In this document: positions 36,441 through 45,574 of the stretch, in pieces
Layout: each line of letters starts with the position of its first letter
Numbering within the stretch: position 1 is the stretch's first letter
DNA from: an uncultured Gemmata sp.
GTDB lineage: Bacteria > Planctomycetota > Planctomycetia > Gemmatales > Gemmataceae
Reading direction: 5' to 3'
Length of the DNA stretch: 64,000 nt
Assembly: GCA_937924775.1 (NCBI GenBank)
Contig: CALDUT010000009.1
Coordinates: 62,001-126,000 of the forward strand
The notes under the pieces: generated by a model
The model's database searches: none
What the model was told of the DNA's origin: nothing
What the model saw: the letters and a program-made list of their open reading frames with translations, nothing else
Translations under genes and position numbers: made by a program

Positions 36441-37432
36441 CGCGAATTTTCGGCGTTCTGGGCTTGCTGGTCATCTTGTATGCGGTGCTTTTCAACACCC
36501 ACGAACGTGCTGGAAGCTTGAGCAATCTGATCGATGTGGCGAACTATCAAGGCCGCTACGGGCTGATCACACTCGGGGCGGCGTTGGTGATCATCGTCGG
36601 CGGCATCGATCTGTCCATCGGCTCGGTCGTGGGCGGCGCGGCGATTCTTTTTGGCGTCCTGATGATGGATGGGGTTCATCCTTACGCGGCCGTGCCGCTG
36701 GTCATTCTCTTTGGCAGCCTGATCGGGGCTGCCAACGGCCTCCTCATCACCCGGTTGCGGCTCCAACCCTTTTTGGTGACGCTCTGCGGCATGTTCATTA
36801 TCCGCGGCCTGGCCCGGATCATCGCTCAGCCCAGCCCGTATCGCGGCACGGTGAGCCTCTCGAACGTCCGCGAAGCTCATGCGGCGTTCGAACAACCGCT
36901 TTTGTCGCTGCGTTATTATCTGATCGGCAAATCGCCTAGCGATGGCGAATTGCTTTTCCCCGCACAGTTTTTCCTGCTGTTAGCTGCGGCCGCGGTCATC
37001 GGTTTTTTCCTGCATCGCACGGCCTATGGGCGTTATTGGTACGCGATTGGTCACAGTGAGTTGGCCGCGAAATACGCGGGGGTGAACGTCAACCGGCACC
37101 GGGTGACGGTGTATACAATCGGTTCCGCTTTGGCGGCGCTGGTGGGGGTGCTGCTGTTTCTCAATGAACCGTCGATTCAGTCGGACAATGCCGGGGTGGG
37201 CTGGGAATTGTATGCGATTTTGGGGGCGGTTTTGGGTGGCTGCAGCCTGCGGGGCGGCGAAGGCACCGCGGCAGGCATGGTCTTGGGAGCGATGGTGTTA
37301 CCGGTGATCGAAAATATTGTCAACTTCCGCGGGGAAAAAAGCGATGTAATTCCGTTTATCGTGGGGATGACCCTGCTATTGGGCACGATTGTGGATGAAC
37401 TGATCCGCCGTCGCTCCCGGATGTATCGCTGA
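36437..37432 (+). CDS. Sugar ABC transporter permease (RbsC-like)
   Basis: A 331-residue inner-membrane permease of the BPD_transp_2 family, with about nine hydrophobic segments. The conserved loop motif DLSIGSVVGG after helix 3 and GGCSLRGGEGT near the C-terminus are typical of ribose-type permeases. The start ATG at 36437 overlaps the ATPase stop, so translation is coupled. With the two preceding genes it makes a complete importer. The substrate is inferred to be a sugar from family membership only. Confidence 0.95.
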   Translation: MTRIFGVLGLLVILYAVLFNTHERAGSLSNLIDVANYQGRYGLITLGAALVIIVGGIDLSIGSVVGGAAILFGVLMMDGVHPYAAVPLVILFGSLIGAANGLLITRLRLQPFLVTLCGMFIIRGLARIIAQPSPYRGTVSLSNVREAHAAFEQPLLSLRYYLIGKSPSDGELLFPAQFFLLLAAAAVIGFFLHRTAYGRYWYAIGHSELAAKYAGVNVNRHRVTVYTIGSALAALVGVLLFLNEPSIQSDNAGVGWELYAILGAVLGGCSLRGGEGTAAGMVLGAMVLPVIENIVNFRGEKSDVIPFIVGMTLLLGTIVDELIRRRSRMYR

Positions 37433-37842
37433 ATGGTGGAAGTTCCACACAGGCCGTCGAGGGTGTGGCGTATCTAGTGGGTTCGTTGCTCCCGGAATTC
37501 ATCAACCCATCCGGACAGGTCCTCGGTGGACTTGGTGGAAGTCTCAGGAAGTTTGTTACAACGGCGTGACAATGGTGTCGTCGCTGGTCCGAGATACTCC
37601 CGGGAATACCGCGGTGGCAACATCGGATGGCTTTTGTCGACCTTTACGAAGCGTATGCTTGATTTCATCGGGTTGCGTCTCTACCATCAAGCCCATCCGA
37701 GTGGTCGCGACACGCGGTGCCACGATGCCATGCGATCCTTCATCGGAGGAAGGGTTTCCGATATCGCCGGAAATCGGCAACAGGCAGCGACGCCTGATCT
37801 CTCCGCGAATCGCAGTCGGAGGCGACTATGAGGAGGAAAAAA
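37433..37842. other. Intergenic region after the sugar importer
   Basis: About 410 bases without a supported gene. Short open frames on both strands lack ribosome sites and homology. Near its right end is the strong AGGAGG site used by the next gene. No terminator with a U-run and no clear promoter are seen. Confidence 0.5.
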
Positions 37843-38220
37843 GTGGAGGCCTCCCCGGTGACGCTCACCTCGCTCCGCGCGGCACGGCTATACCGTTTAT
37901 TGCGGTTGTTGGGTAGCGGACCCCAAAAACGCGCCACGCTCACGCGGCGGCTGAAGCTCGACGTTCGGGGCTTCTACCGGGATTTGGAAGCCCTGCGGCT
38001 GCTGGGGATCGAAGTGACCACCGCCGGCGATCAAACCCGCTATCGCCTCGTGGGTGAACTCGACGAAGCCCTTGCCAAACTGCCGTTTCCCGACCCGGGC
38101 CTGAATTTCCGCGATGTTCAACAATTGGCCAACGGTAACACGGCCGCGCACCGCAAACTCAAACAACGCCTCGCTTCGTTCACCAGCCCTCCCCGCGGCG
38201 GTCCCAATAAACCCCGCTGA
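37843..38220 (+). CDS. Small helix-turn-helix DNA-binding protein
   Basis: A 125-residue protein with a winged-HTH of the HTH_11/DeoR-WYL N-terminal kind: AARLYRLLRLLGSG, then ATLTRRLKLDVRGFYRDLEALRLLGIEVTTAG (about 10-70). No WYL or effector domain follows, only a short basic tail, so it is roughly the DNA-binding half of a normal YafY-like regulator. The GTG start at 37843 is chosen because AGGAGG sits six bases upstream; an ATG five codons earlier overlaps that site. Two near-identical repeats lie immediately downstream, in front of kdsB, and may be its binding sites (inference). Confidence 0.78.
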   Translation: MEASPVTLTSLRAARLYRLLRLLGSGPQKRATLTRRLKLDVRGFYRDLEALRLLGIEVTTAGDQTRYRLVGELDEALAKLPFPDPGLNFRDVQQLANGNTAAHRKLKQRLASFTSPPRGGPNKPR

Positions 38221-38230
38221 CTTTGTACTG

Positions 38231-38334
38231 AGGGGAAATCGCGTTTTCTCCTTTTCACCCCGGGTGTTGGGGGTAGCATTGGTGTTCGAATGAACATCAT
38301 GAGGGAAAATCGCGTTTTCTCCTTTCTACCCCGG
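38231..38334. repeat. Pair of imperfect direct repeats in the kdsB upstream region
   Basis: Two copies of about 33 bases share the exact core AAATCGCGTTTTCTCCTTT (38236-38254 and 38307-38325) and similar ends (ACCCCGG). They are 71 bases apart, start to start, almost seven helical turns. Each core is itself near-palindromic (AAAAtCGCGTTTT in copy 2). Between them lies TGTTCgaatGAACA (38283-38296). Confidence 0.75.
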
Positions 38335-38449
38335 CTCGTGATTGAAAGCCTCTTCCCGCCTCAGCTGACCGGCCCGACACCTCAGCTTGTCCGCGACGGC
38401 CCGTCGCGTTCTAATAGCGGCGATTCATTTCTGGACACGGAGGTCGGCG

Positions 38450-39226
38450 ATGACGGTGGCGATTGTGATTCCGGCCCGGTGGGCGTCGTCCCGGTTACCG
38501 GGCAAACCGCTTTTGCGAGAAACCGGCAAATACCTGATCGAGCATGTGTACGAGCAAGCCGTGCAAGCGCGGTGCGCGTCCGAAGTTATTGTCGCCACAG
38601 ATGATGCGCGCATCGCCGAGGCCGTTCGGCAATTCGGTGGGCAGGCCCACATGACGCGAACCGACCACGCATCGGGCACCGATCGCGTCGCGGAAGTCGC
38701 CACACGCCTGACTGCCGACATCATCATCAACGTTCAAGGCGATGAACCCCAAATCGCCCCCTGCGCCATCGACCAATTAGCTGAATTGATGAACAATCCG
38801 GCCGCGGATATGGCGACTTTGGCTGTTCCCATCACAGATCCGGAAACGTATCTGAATCCGAATGTGGTGAAAGTGGTCTGCGATGACCGCGGCCGGGCTT
38901 TGTACTTTTCGCGCAGCCCCATTCCCATGGTTCGCGATGGTTCTCCGGATTTTACCGCTCAGCCGGCACGCTTTTTGCAGCATTTGGGCATCTATGCTTA
39001 TCGCCGAGCTTACTTGCTCCACCTCGCCGCCACCGCCCCCCATCCTCTCGAACAACTGGAAAAACTCGAACAACTCCGCGTATTAGGCACCGGCGGAACA
39101 ATTCGTGTCGGACAAGTGGCCCAAGCCCATCGTGGGGTCGATACGCCGGCCGACTATGCCGCGTTCGTTGCGTGGTACCGGCAACAGGGGCTACCAGGCA
39201 CGGCGGCTCAGCGCCGGGTTGCTTGA
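38450..39226 (+). CDS. kdsB: 3-deoxy-manno-octulosonate cytidylyltransferase
   Basis: A 258-residue CMP-KDO synthetase, activating KDO for addition to lipid A. Marks are [17 protein letters not shown] at the N-terminus, VATDDARI, the conserved THxSGTDR-type segment as [21 protein letters not shown] with the metal-binding residue, and [13 protein letters not shown]. The ATG at 38450 has GGAGG upstream; earlier in-frame starts lack homology. Its presence supports a Gram-negative type outer membrane. It is followed by pyrG on the same strand, which supplies CTP, the substrate of KdsB; this pairing is common in proteobacteria. Confidence 0.95.
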   Translation: MTVAIVIPARWASSRLPGKPLLRETGKYLIEHVYEQAVQARCASEVIVATDDARIAEAVRQFGGQAHMTRTDHASGTDRVAEVATRLTADIIINVQGDEPQIAPCAIDQLAELMNNPAADMATLAVPITDPETYLNPNVVKVVCDDRGRALYFSRSPIPMVRDGSPDFTAQPARFLQHLGIYAYRRAYLLHLAATAPHPLEQLEKLEQLRVLGTGGTIRVGQVAQAHRGVDTPADYAAFVAWYRQQGLPGTAAQRRVA

Positions 39227-39327
39227 GGGAATCGTGGCCCCCCGGCGGCCCGCGGCTGATTGGTCGGCCCCTTGTGGGACGATATAGTGACAGTGGATAC
39301 AAAGCTCCCGGAAGGATGGCTCGAAAC

Positions 39328-40977
39328 ATGACCAAGCATATCTTTGTCACCGGTGGTGTCGTCAGTTCATTGGGAAAAGGGCTGACGTCGGCCTCGATTG
39401 GGATGTTGCTGGAACGACGGGGGCTGCGCATCCGCATGCAAAAGCTTGATCCGTATTTGAACGTCGATCCCGGGACGATGTCGCCCTACCAGCATGGCGA
39501 GGTGTACGTTCTGGACGATGGCACGGAAACTGACCTTGATTTGGGGCACTACGAGCGTTTCACTCATGCGGTGTTGAACAAAGATTGCAATTATACCACG
39601 GGCAAAATTTACCTGTCGGTTATCGAGAAGGAACGCCGGGGCGACTATCGCGGCAAGACGGTGCAGGTCATTCCCCATGTAACCGACGAAATCAAGAACT
39701 GTATCCGCAAAATGGTGGCCCCGGATGTGGACGTGGTGATCACCGAAATCGGTGGGACTGTCGGCGATATTGAGGGCATGCCCTATTTCGAGGCCATTCG
39801 GCAATTTGCGTTGGATGTGGGCAAGCAGAATTGCCTTTTCGTCCATCTGACACTGGTTCCTTATCTCAAAGCAGCTGGCGAGTTGAAGACCAAACCGACG
39901 CAGCGCAGTGTCCGCGATTTGCGGGAAATCGGCATTCAACCGGATATTCTGATCTGCCGCAGTGAACGGGAAATTCCCGATGAGGAATGCAAAAAGATTG
40001 CCCTCTTTTGCAACGTGGAACGCAACGCGGTGATCGAAGAGCGCGACAAAGAGTTCAGCATCTACGAAGTGCCGCTATCGCTGGCGGAAAATCGGCTCGA
40101 TCAGCTGATTGTCGAGAAACTCGGTCTGACACAGGCCCGACCACTCGATATGAGCGATTGGCGGGCCATGCTCGACCGCATGCGCAACCCGGCCCACGAA
40201 GTGACAATCGCTTTCGTCGGCAAGTACATCAAGCATCGCGACGCCTACAAAAGCGTCTACGAATCGCTCGATCATGCCGGTATTTTCCACAATACGCGTG
40301 TGCGGGTGTTACGCCTCGAATCGGATAAACTCATCGCCGAAGGGGCGGAACAGGCGTTGGCCGGCGCGGATGGGCTTTTGGTTCCCGGCGGTTTCGACAA
40401 GCGGGGCATCGAGGGCAAAATTGAAGCCATTCGCTACGCCCGCGAAACCGATTTGCCGTTTTTTGGCATCTGTTTGGGGTTGCAGTGTGCCACGATCGAG
40501 TTTGCCCGGAATGTGGCGGGCTTGGACGGGGCCAACAGCACAGAATTTGACAAGGACACTCCCCACCCAGTCGTCTGCCTGTTGGACGAACAGCAGGGCG
40601 TGACCCAAATCGGTGGAACGCTGCGTTTGGGGGCGTACCCGTGTCACTTGAAGCTGGGTACGAAAATCCGCGCGGCGTATGGGGTTGAGGTGGTCAGCGA
40701 ACGGCACCGGCACCGCTACGAAGTGAACAACGCTTACCGGCAACAGTTGGCCGCGCACGGGTTGATCTTCTCAGGAACAAGTCCGGATGGCTCCCTGGTG
40801 GAGGCGATCGAATTGGCCGACCACCCGTGGTTTGTCGCGGTGCAATCGCACCCGGAGTTTCTGTCGAAACCGACGCGGCCACATCCGCTTTTCCGGGAAT
40901 TCATCCGCGCCAGTCTGGAGCGTCACCGGGCCAAGAAAAGCGAACGCCGCAGTGCCGGGGCGGCCGTGGGCAGCTGA
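39328..40977 (+). CDS. pyrG: CTP synthase
   Basis: A 549-residue CTP synthase, aminating UTP to CTP with glutamine and ATP. The synthetase half begins [20 protein letters not shown], with the P-loop-like SSLGKGL and [13 protein letters not shown]. The class I glutamine amidotransferase half has [12 protein letters not shown] with the nucleophilic Cys, and the His/Glu pair in [12 protein letters not shown]. The ATG at 39328 matches family starts; one four codons upstream (39316) is possible. It starts about 100 bases after kdsB. Confidence 0.97.
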   Translation: MTKHIFVTGGVVSSLGKGLTSASIGMLLERRGLRIRMQKLDPYLNVDPGTMSPYQHGEVYVLDDGTETDLDLGHYERFTHAVLNKDCNYTTGKIYLSVIEKERRGDYRGKTVQVIPHVTDEIKNCIRKMVAPDVDVVITEIGGTVGDIEGMPYFEAIRQFALDVGKQNCLFVHLTLVPYLKAAGELKTKPTQRSVRDLREIGIQPDILICRSEREIPDEECKKIALFCNVERNAVIEERDKEFSIYEVPLSLAENRLDQLIVEKLGLTQARPLDMSDWRAMLDRMRNPAHEVTIAFVGKYIKHRDAYKSVYESLDHAGIFHNTRVRVLRLESDKLIAEGAEQALAGADGLLVPGGFDKRGIEGKIEAIRYARETDLPFFGICLGLQCATIEFARNVAGLDGANSTEFDKDTPHPVVCLLDEQQGVTQIGGTLRLGAYPCHLKLGTKIRAAYGVEVVSERHRHRYEVNNAYRQQLAAHGLIFSGTSPDGSLVEAIELADHPWFVAVQSHPEFLSKPTRPHPLFREFIRASLERHRAKKSERRSAGAAVGS

Positions 40978-41132
40978 ACACAGGCTCTGCAAGGGGCTTG
41001 TGGCACTACGGTTGTGAAACGTTTGCCCCGGACTTCCTCTCATCCGGTTGATCTGAGGTGAAGCGAGCCGGAACAACACCGTCGGGTGGCGGCCCCGGCT
41101 CACCTGGGAGTGGAAGAATTTTCGCTCACACT

Positions 41133-41921
41133 TCAATTTTTCGGGCTGACATCAAATTCGATCTGTTTCAGATCGGTGACCGGCCCTTTGATCTCGATTT
41201 CTTCTCCAAATCGGCCTTCGCGTCCGCCGCGAACACCGTTTTCGTGCCAATACACAATGCGGAACTTCCCCACCGGGGCGTTTTTGATCTCGAAGTTGCC
41301 GTTTTCATCGGTCACCGCGTAGTACGGGTGGTCGAAAATGCGGACGTAACCGGTCATCCACCCGTGAATGGTGCATTTGTACTGAATCGGCGGACCTTCT
41401 TTGCTCAGCGGTTTGGGCATTTTCCAGTCGCTGTTTTTCGGTAACGTCACGTTGTACGAATCGTTATTAGCGCTATCCCAGAAGAAGTTGTGGGCCACCG
41501 GGGCGGGGTTCTTGACCACCAATGTATCGCCAACGCGGGCACAGCTGACACGCTCTACAAACATGCAGCATGGCTGATCAATGATGACCTCAGCAGGTTT
41601 CCGCTGGGCGTCATCGGGGTGGATGGCGTCTTTGGGAAATTCGGTGACGTCCTTCTCGAGCGGCCGCAGGAACACCACCACATTTTTGATGCCACGGTTC
41701 TTGGGGTTAACGATCACGGATTCATCGAGAATATCGCCTTTGGAGAGGCAGTGGTCCTTATCTTGGGTGACTTTGAGCGGTTCCCGTTTCGGAATCGGCT
41801 TATCGGCGGGGAACACCACCTGGCCTTTGATCGTAGACCAGTTGCCGTCAGCGGCGCTGCCCCAAGTGGTTGTGGCTAACAGCAGGCTGAGACTCAGAAC
41901 CGTCCCAATCGTGCGTCGCAT
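41133..41921 (-). CDS. Exported cupredoxin-like protein
   Basis: A 262-residue protein with a signal peptide (MRRTIGTVLSLSLLLATTTWGSA). The central part has the plastocyanin-like pattern with a His in PVAHNFFW, then QYKCTIHGWMTGYVRIFDHPYY with Cys, His and Met spaced as in type 1 copper sites. The last 70 residues (AVTDENGNFEIKNAPVGKFRIVYWHE) look like a carboxypeptidase regulatory-like beta domain. Such proteins occur widely in planctomycetes; electron transfer or copper handling is possible but unproven. It is the last gene of a minus-strand run with IMPase and ROK genes upstream. Confidence 0.85.
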   Translation of the reverse strand: MRRTIGTVLSLSLLLATTTWGSAADGNWSTIKGQVVFPADKPIPKREPLKVTQDKDHCLSKGDILDESVIVNPKNRGIKNVVVFLRPLEKDVTEFPKDAIHPDDAQRKPAEVIIDQPCCMFVERVSCARVGDTLVVKNPAPVAHNFFWDSANNDSYNVTLPKNSDWKMPKPLSKEGPPIQYKCTIHGWMTGYVRIFDHPYYAVTDENGNFEIKNAPVGKFRIVYWHENGVRGGREGRFGEEIEIKGPVTDLKQIEFDVSPKN

Positions 41922-42013
41922 AGGTTATGGACTCCTGGTTGCGGAAGAAAAAGCGGGCGTCGATGTAACGTTATTGTTGGCAGGTCACCGAGCGAAAGCA
42001 ACGGCTTGTCGTT

Positions 42014-42826
42014 TCAGCCCATCGTTGTCGCGGGACTGCCCCGGGGTGTGAGGGCGGCACCGGTGAGAATTTGCAGAACTTCGGCATGAAGTTTGCTGTT
42101 TGTCGCGACCACATCGGGGCTGTGGATGGTCGGCTGGCCGCTCCAATCGGTGAAAGTACCGCCGGCTTCTTCAACGATCGCCTTGGTCGCCGCGACATCC
42201 CAGGGGTTGACACCGTGTTCGATCATGATGTCGGCGGCACCTTCGGCCACCAAAACGAAGCCGTAGAAGTCGCCGTAGCCGCGTTGCCGCTTGGTTTGTT
42301 TGTACAGGGTGTGGAACACGTCCTCCCGCCCGGCCCGGGAAAACCACCCCATGCTGGAATAGCACAGCGATGCCTCACCCAGTTGGTGGATCGTGGAAAC
42401 GTGAATCCGCCGGTCGTTGAGGTAGGCCCCATCGCCGCGTAGGGCGCGGTAGGTCATGCCCAGCACTGGGATATACACCACACCGCCGATCTGTTCACCG
42501 TGGTATTCGAGGCCAATCAGGGTCGCCCACAAGGGAACGTGGCGAATGAAGGATTTGGTGCCATCGATGGGGTCGATGATCCAGCGGTAACCTGTCGAGC
42601 CGGGCTGATTACCATATTCTTCGCCCAATAAACCATCGTTGGGAAATGCGGCAGCGATCCGCTCGCGGATGAGCTGTTCGGCCTGTTGATCGGCGATCGT
42701 GACCGGGCTACTATCCGGCTTGTGTTCGATCGCGAAGGTCGATTCGTAATAACGGCGGGCGAGATCGCCGGCGTGCCGGGCGGCTTCGACGGCGAGTTCA
42801 TAGCGGGTACGCCACTCGGAATTCAT
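42014..42826 (-). CDS. Inositol-monophosphatase-family phosphatase
   Basis: A 270-residue Mg-dependent phosphatase (IMPase/HisN/CysQ superfamily). Both metal motifs are intact: GEEYG and IIDPIDGTKSFIRHVPLWATLIG near 65-110, and the second, GVNPWDVAATKAIVEEAGG, near 215. The close spacing to histidinol-phosphatase-like members suggests HisN activity as an option, but specificity in this family is hard to read. The ATG at 42824-42826 is chosen; a GTG at 42871 would overlap close to the ROK stop. It lies 51 bases after the ROK kinase gene. Confidence 0.93.
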   Translation of the reverse strand: MNSEWRTRYELAVEAARHAGDLARRYYESTFAIEHKPDSSPVTIADQQAEQLIRERIAAAFPNDGLLGEEYGNQPGSTGYRWIIDPIDGTKSFIRHVPLWATLIGLEYHGEQIGGVVYIPVLGMTYRALRGDGAYLNDRRIHVSTIHQLGEASLCYSSMGWFSRAGREDVFHTLYKQTKRQRGYGDFYGFVLVAEGAADIMIEHGVNPWDVAATKAIVEEAGGTFTDWSGQPTIHSPDVVATNSKLHAEVLQILTGAALTPRGSPATTMG

Positions 42827-42877
42827 GGGCTTGACAGCAGTTAGGGGCGGGACACTTTTCGCAACGATCACGGCTTC

Positions 42878-43849
42878 TCAGGCCACCGATGCCGCGGCGC
42901 TGGCCGGAGCACGCGCTTTGGCGAACGCGGCACAGCCGACAATGCCAGAATCATCCCCCAGTTGGGCCGGCACGCACCGGATACCCTGGGCCGCACCGGG
43001 CAGCGTGTACCGCTGAGCAATTTCCCAAATCCGTTCGATGAACGTATCGCCCAACGCTCCGGCCACCCCGCCGCCCACCACGATCACCTCCGGGCTGATG
43101 AAGTTCACCAGCCCGCCGATCGCCGCCCCCAAAGCCCGCGCCGCATCATCCACCAGTTGGACAGCCACCGGGTCGTCTTTCTGATAATATTCGGCCAACA
43201 GAGAACTTCTCACAGATTGCAGATCCACGCCCTTCCATTCCTTACGCACCCGTTTGGGGGCATCGTCGAGGATTTCTTTGGCCCGTTTCATCATGTACTT
43301 GCGGCCGGCGATACCTTCCAGGTGCGTTCCTTGCCGCCAATGCACAATCAAATGCCCAATTTCCCCCGCGTTGCCGTTGAAACCGGTGAACAGTTCGCCG
43401 TTGAGGATCAGGCCCCCGCCCACACCGGTGCCCACAAACACCCCCAGCACATGTTTCGCACCCCGGGCCGCGCCATGGGCAAATTCGCCGTAAGTGCCCA
43501 TCCGCACATCATTTTCGACGATCAGCGGCCAACGCCACGTGGCCGGCAGAAGCGGTTGCAGCTCGATGTCGCGCCAATCGAGATTGGGAGCGAACTTGAC
43601 TTTGGTAGTGCCGATGTCAATCTGCCCAGGAACACCAATCCCCATGCCTCGGATCAATCCCGCATCCACGCTCGATTCGCGCAAAACCGCCTCGACCGCT
43701 TTGACCACATTCGCCACCACGCCCGGCGGTCCGCCTTCGGGAGCCGTGGGCTGTTTCGAGCGAGCCACGAGCTTCAGTTCGTCGTCGAATAAACCCGCGA
43801 GAATCTTCGTTCCGCCAAGATCGACGCCGAGCCAGTATCCGCTACTCAT
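42878..43849 (-). CDS. ROK-family sugar kinase
   Basis: A 323-residue ROK protein, probably a glucokinase-like enzyme. It has the N-terminal phosphate loop (GVDLGGTKILAG), GIGVPGQID, the ENDVRMGTYGE segment with the catalytic-type Asp, and VFVGTGVGGGLI. The zinc-binding loop normal in ROK proteins (CxCGxxGC after the GHxxV His) is absent: after GEIGHLIVH comes WRQGTHLEGIAGRKY, without a cysteine. No HTH is present, so it is not a repressor. The start ATG is at 43847-43849. It is first in a minus-strand run with an IMPase gene. Confidence 0.92.
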   Translation of the reverse strand: MSSGYWLGVDLGGTKILAGLFDDELKLVARSKQPTAPEGGPPGVVANVVKAVEAVLRESSVDAGLIRGMGIGVPGQIDIGTTKVKFAPNLDWRDIELQPLLPATWRWPLIVENDVRMGTYGEFAHGAARGAKHVLGVFVGTGVGGGLILNGELFTGFNGNAGEIGHLIVHWRQGTHLEGIAGRKYMMKRAKEILDDAPKRVRKEWKGVDLQSVRSSLLAEYYQKDDPVAVQLVDDAARALGAAIGGLVNFISPEVIVVGGGVAGALGDTFIERIWEIAQRYTLPGAAQGIRCVPAQLGDDSGIVGCAAFAKARAPASAAASVA

Positions 43850-43962
43850 GCCGGGCGGTTCCGTGTGTCGGTACTCTCCCTGAGAATCTCCCACGCTCTC
43901 CTAGCGCGGATATTGTAAGACCCCGCCCCCCTGACGCAACGCCCCCGCGAGAGAAAGTGACG

Positions 43963-43991
43963 TAAAAATGCCCAGCCCCCACCGACTGGGC
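43963..43991 (-). terminator. Intrinsic (rho-independent) terminator
   Basis: On the minus strand GCCCAG (43986-43991) pairs with CTGGGC (43970-43975) across a 10-base loop, then A and five U residues follow. It would stop transcripts arriving from the PEP-CTERM gene before they reach the ROK gene. Confidence 0.7.
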
Positions 43992-44198
43992 TCACAGCCG
44001 GGGTTCCACGCACCAACTCCCATTTTCGCAGAGAAAACTCGTTGGGCAAAGGGAAATGTCGACCGGCTCCGGCCCGGGAGGCCAACGACGTTCACACCAA
44101 GTTCACACCACCAGGGCTGAAAATTTTCGAGGAAGGCCTTCCCACATGAAGTAAATTGAGGAGGGATAGGACCGGATCGCCATTCACACACACACAAC

Positions 44199-44270
44199 CG
44201 TGGTTGAAAGACTGACCGGCTGCCCAGGGGTGGGCGACAGACCTCGCACAGCCGCTGTCTTTCAACCACG
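44199..44270. repeat. Nested inverted repeat (cruciform)
   Basis: CGTGGTTGAAAGAC (44199-44212) is perfectly complementary to GTCTTTCAACCACG (44257-44270). Inside, CGGCTG (44217-44222) pairs with CAGCCG (44249-44254), and GCCCA/TGGGC form an inner hairpin (44222-44235). It sits 35 bases past the stop of the PEP-CTERM gene, but no U-run follows on either strand. Confidence 0.7.
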
Positions 44271-44304
44271 CCAACAGCACGCCAACAGAATGGGTGGTTC
44301 GCAC

Positions 44305-45156
44305 TCAGCCGATGAACCGGCGGCGGAACGCAAACCCCGCCAGACCCAAGGCGAACACGCCCAGGGTCGCCGGTTCGGGAATGACGGCCACTTCGAAATT
44401 GGTTGTCGTTGTTTGGCCCGCGATGGTCCAACTGATGTTATCCACAGCACCTGTGAACACCCCATTCCACCCACTGCCAACCCCGGCACTGAAGCCGAGG
44501 ATCACCGCGTTGGGCAACTGCGCTTGCCACTGGGCGAGCGTGCGATCGTAAACTGTCGAACCGAATAACGCCGATTGGTTGTTATTCCACAAAACGGTGT
44601 TCGGCCCGATAGTATCGCTGACCCATTCATCCATCAGAGTCGGCAGTGCGTTGTATGCCCGCTCGAAGATCAAGTAACCGCGATCATTGGTGGTTGCCAA
44701 GTCCCCATCAGCATCAATCAGGATGCGCAACGCCGGATGCTGTGTTAATGGATTAGTACTCGTGCTATCACGGTACCAGTCGTAGGACATGCCTTCAAAA
44801 TCGGCAAATCTCCCCAGCGAGCTGGTCGCCGTGGCATTCCCCAAAATGTTGGTAACAGCTCCTCCCAGGAATTCAATGTCCGCCTTGCCATTGCTGTTAG
44901 GGCTGAAGAAGCGGACGGAGCCATCGCCCAAGTGAGGAAAGGCCGTATTGATGCCAACCGCCCCCCCCCCGCGGACATTGTTGTAAAACCAACCACTCGA
45001 ACCCACTGCCTGCCCAGCAGAGAAAAAAGGAAATGGGTTCGTGAACGAGTCGCCGGGAGGGCTGAGGGCGTTCGAGTAAACGATTCCCGCCGTCGCTGGG
45101 CGAGCCGTGAGGGCTAAAACCAACACGGTTGCGAACGTGACTATCCATCGATGCAT
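44305..45156 (-). CDS. PEP-CTERM sorted exported protein
   Basis: A 283-residue protein with a signal peptide (MHRWIVTFATVLVLALTARPATA). The C-terminus is a textbook PEP-CTERM sorting signal: VIPEPATLGVFALGLAGFAF followed by RRRF, i.e. PEP, a membrane helix and a basic end. This is recognised by an exosortase, which is not in the window. The middle is Asn/Gly/Thr-rich and beta-structured, without a known domain. The ATG at 45154-45156 has GGAG eleven bases upstream. Function unknown; PEP-CTERM proteins are usually associated with extracellular polysaccharide. Confidence 0.9.
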   Translation of the reverse strand: MHRWIVTFATVLVLALTARPATAGIVYSNALSPPGDSFTNPFPFFSAGQAVGSSGWFYNNVRGGGAVGINTAFPHLGDGSVRFFSPNSNGKADIEFLGGAVTNILGNATATSSLGRFADFEGMSYDWYRDSTSTNPLTQHPALRILIDADGDLATTNDRGYLIFERAYNALPTLMDEWVSDTIGPNTVLWNNNQSALFGSTVYDRTLAQWQAQLPNAVILGFSAGVGSGWNGVFTGAVDNISWTIAGQTTTTNFEVAVIPEPATLGVFALGLAGFAFRRRFIG

Positions 45157-45574
45157 AGTGCAAAATCTCCTCAATCCGAATAAAATTTTCTGCCCACCCT
45201 CAGTTAGAGCCCATCTCAATAAATAAGTTCCGAATTTTGATAAAAAGATTTTACACCGGCCAGAATTCCCACGAGGAATTTCGCCGACGACAAAATGGAA
45301 GCCGAAAGGAATTTCGACATGTTCAAAATTTGAGCATTCTCTCTGCACTTTCGAAATGACTCGGGCAGTCATCACCATCTCATGTCCCGTTGCGGCTGCC
45401 GCGTGGGGGATCATGAGGCTATCGATCACGAGATTTGCGATGCTGAATGGGCCACCGGAGTTCCCGAAGAATCTGAAGCGCCGTGCAGTTCCGGAGTTGG
45501 CTGGTGTCGGTCTACGTCCACAGGTCCCTAAATGGCGTAGTGGCACGCCGCGTGGCTGTCACTTTTGTACCATG
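45157..45574. other. AT-rich intergenic region upstream of the PEP-CTERM gene
   Basis: About 418 bases. The part 45180-45300 is distinctly AT-rich for this genome and probably contains the minus-strand promoter of the PEP-CTERM gene, though no single pair of boxes stands out. The rest is featureless. An open frame runs through it in phase with the PEP-CTERM gene but has no homology. Confidence 0.45.

Larger units (their letters stand above)
43850..44304. other. Intergenic region with terminator and cruciform
   Basis: About 455 bases between the end of the PEP-CTERM gene and the start of the ROK gene, both minus strand. It holds a nested inverted repeat at 44199-44270 and a good intrinsic terminator at 43963-43991. 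The stretch 44000-44190 shows no gene or repeat I can support. Confidence 0.6.

Noticed and set aside
38231-38334. Insertion-sequence ends or a CRISPR fragment
   Set aside because: The two copies are in direct orientation, enclose only about 40 bases and have no transposase or target duplication.
44199-44270. Rho-independent terminator of the PEP-CTERM gene
   Set aside because: No U-run follows on either strand; a better terminator with five U residues lies at 43963-43991.
45157-45546. N-terminal extension of the PEP-CTERM protein by 130 residues
   Set aside because: It would bury the signal peptide inside the protein; the ATG at 45156 has a ribosome site and an exposed signal sequence.
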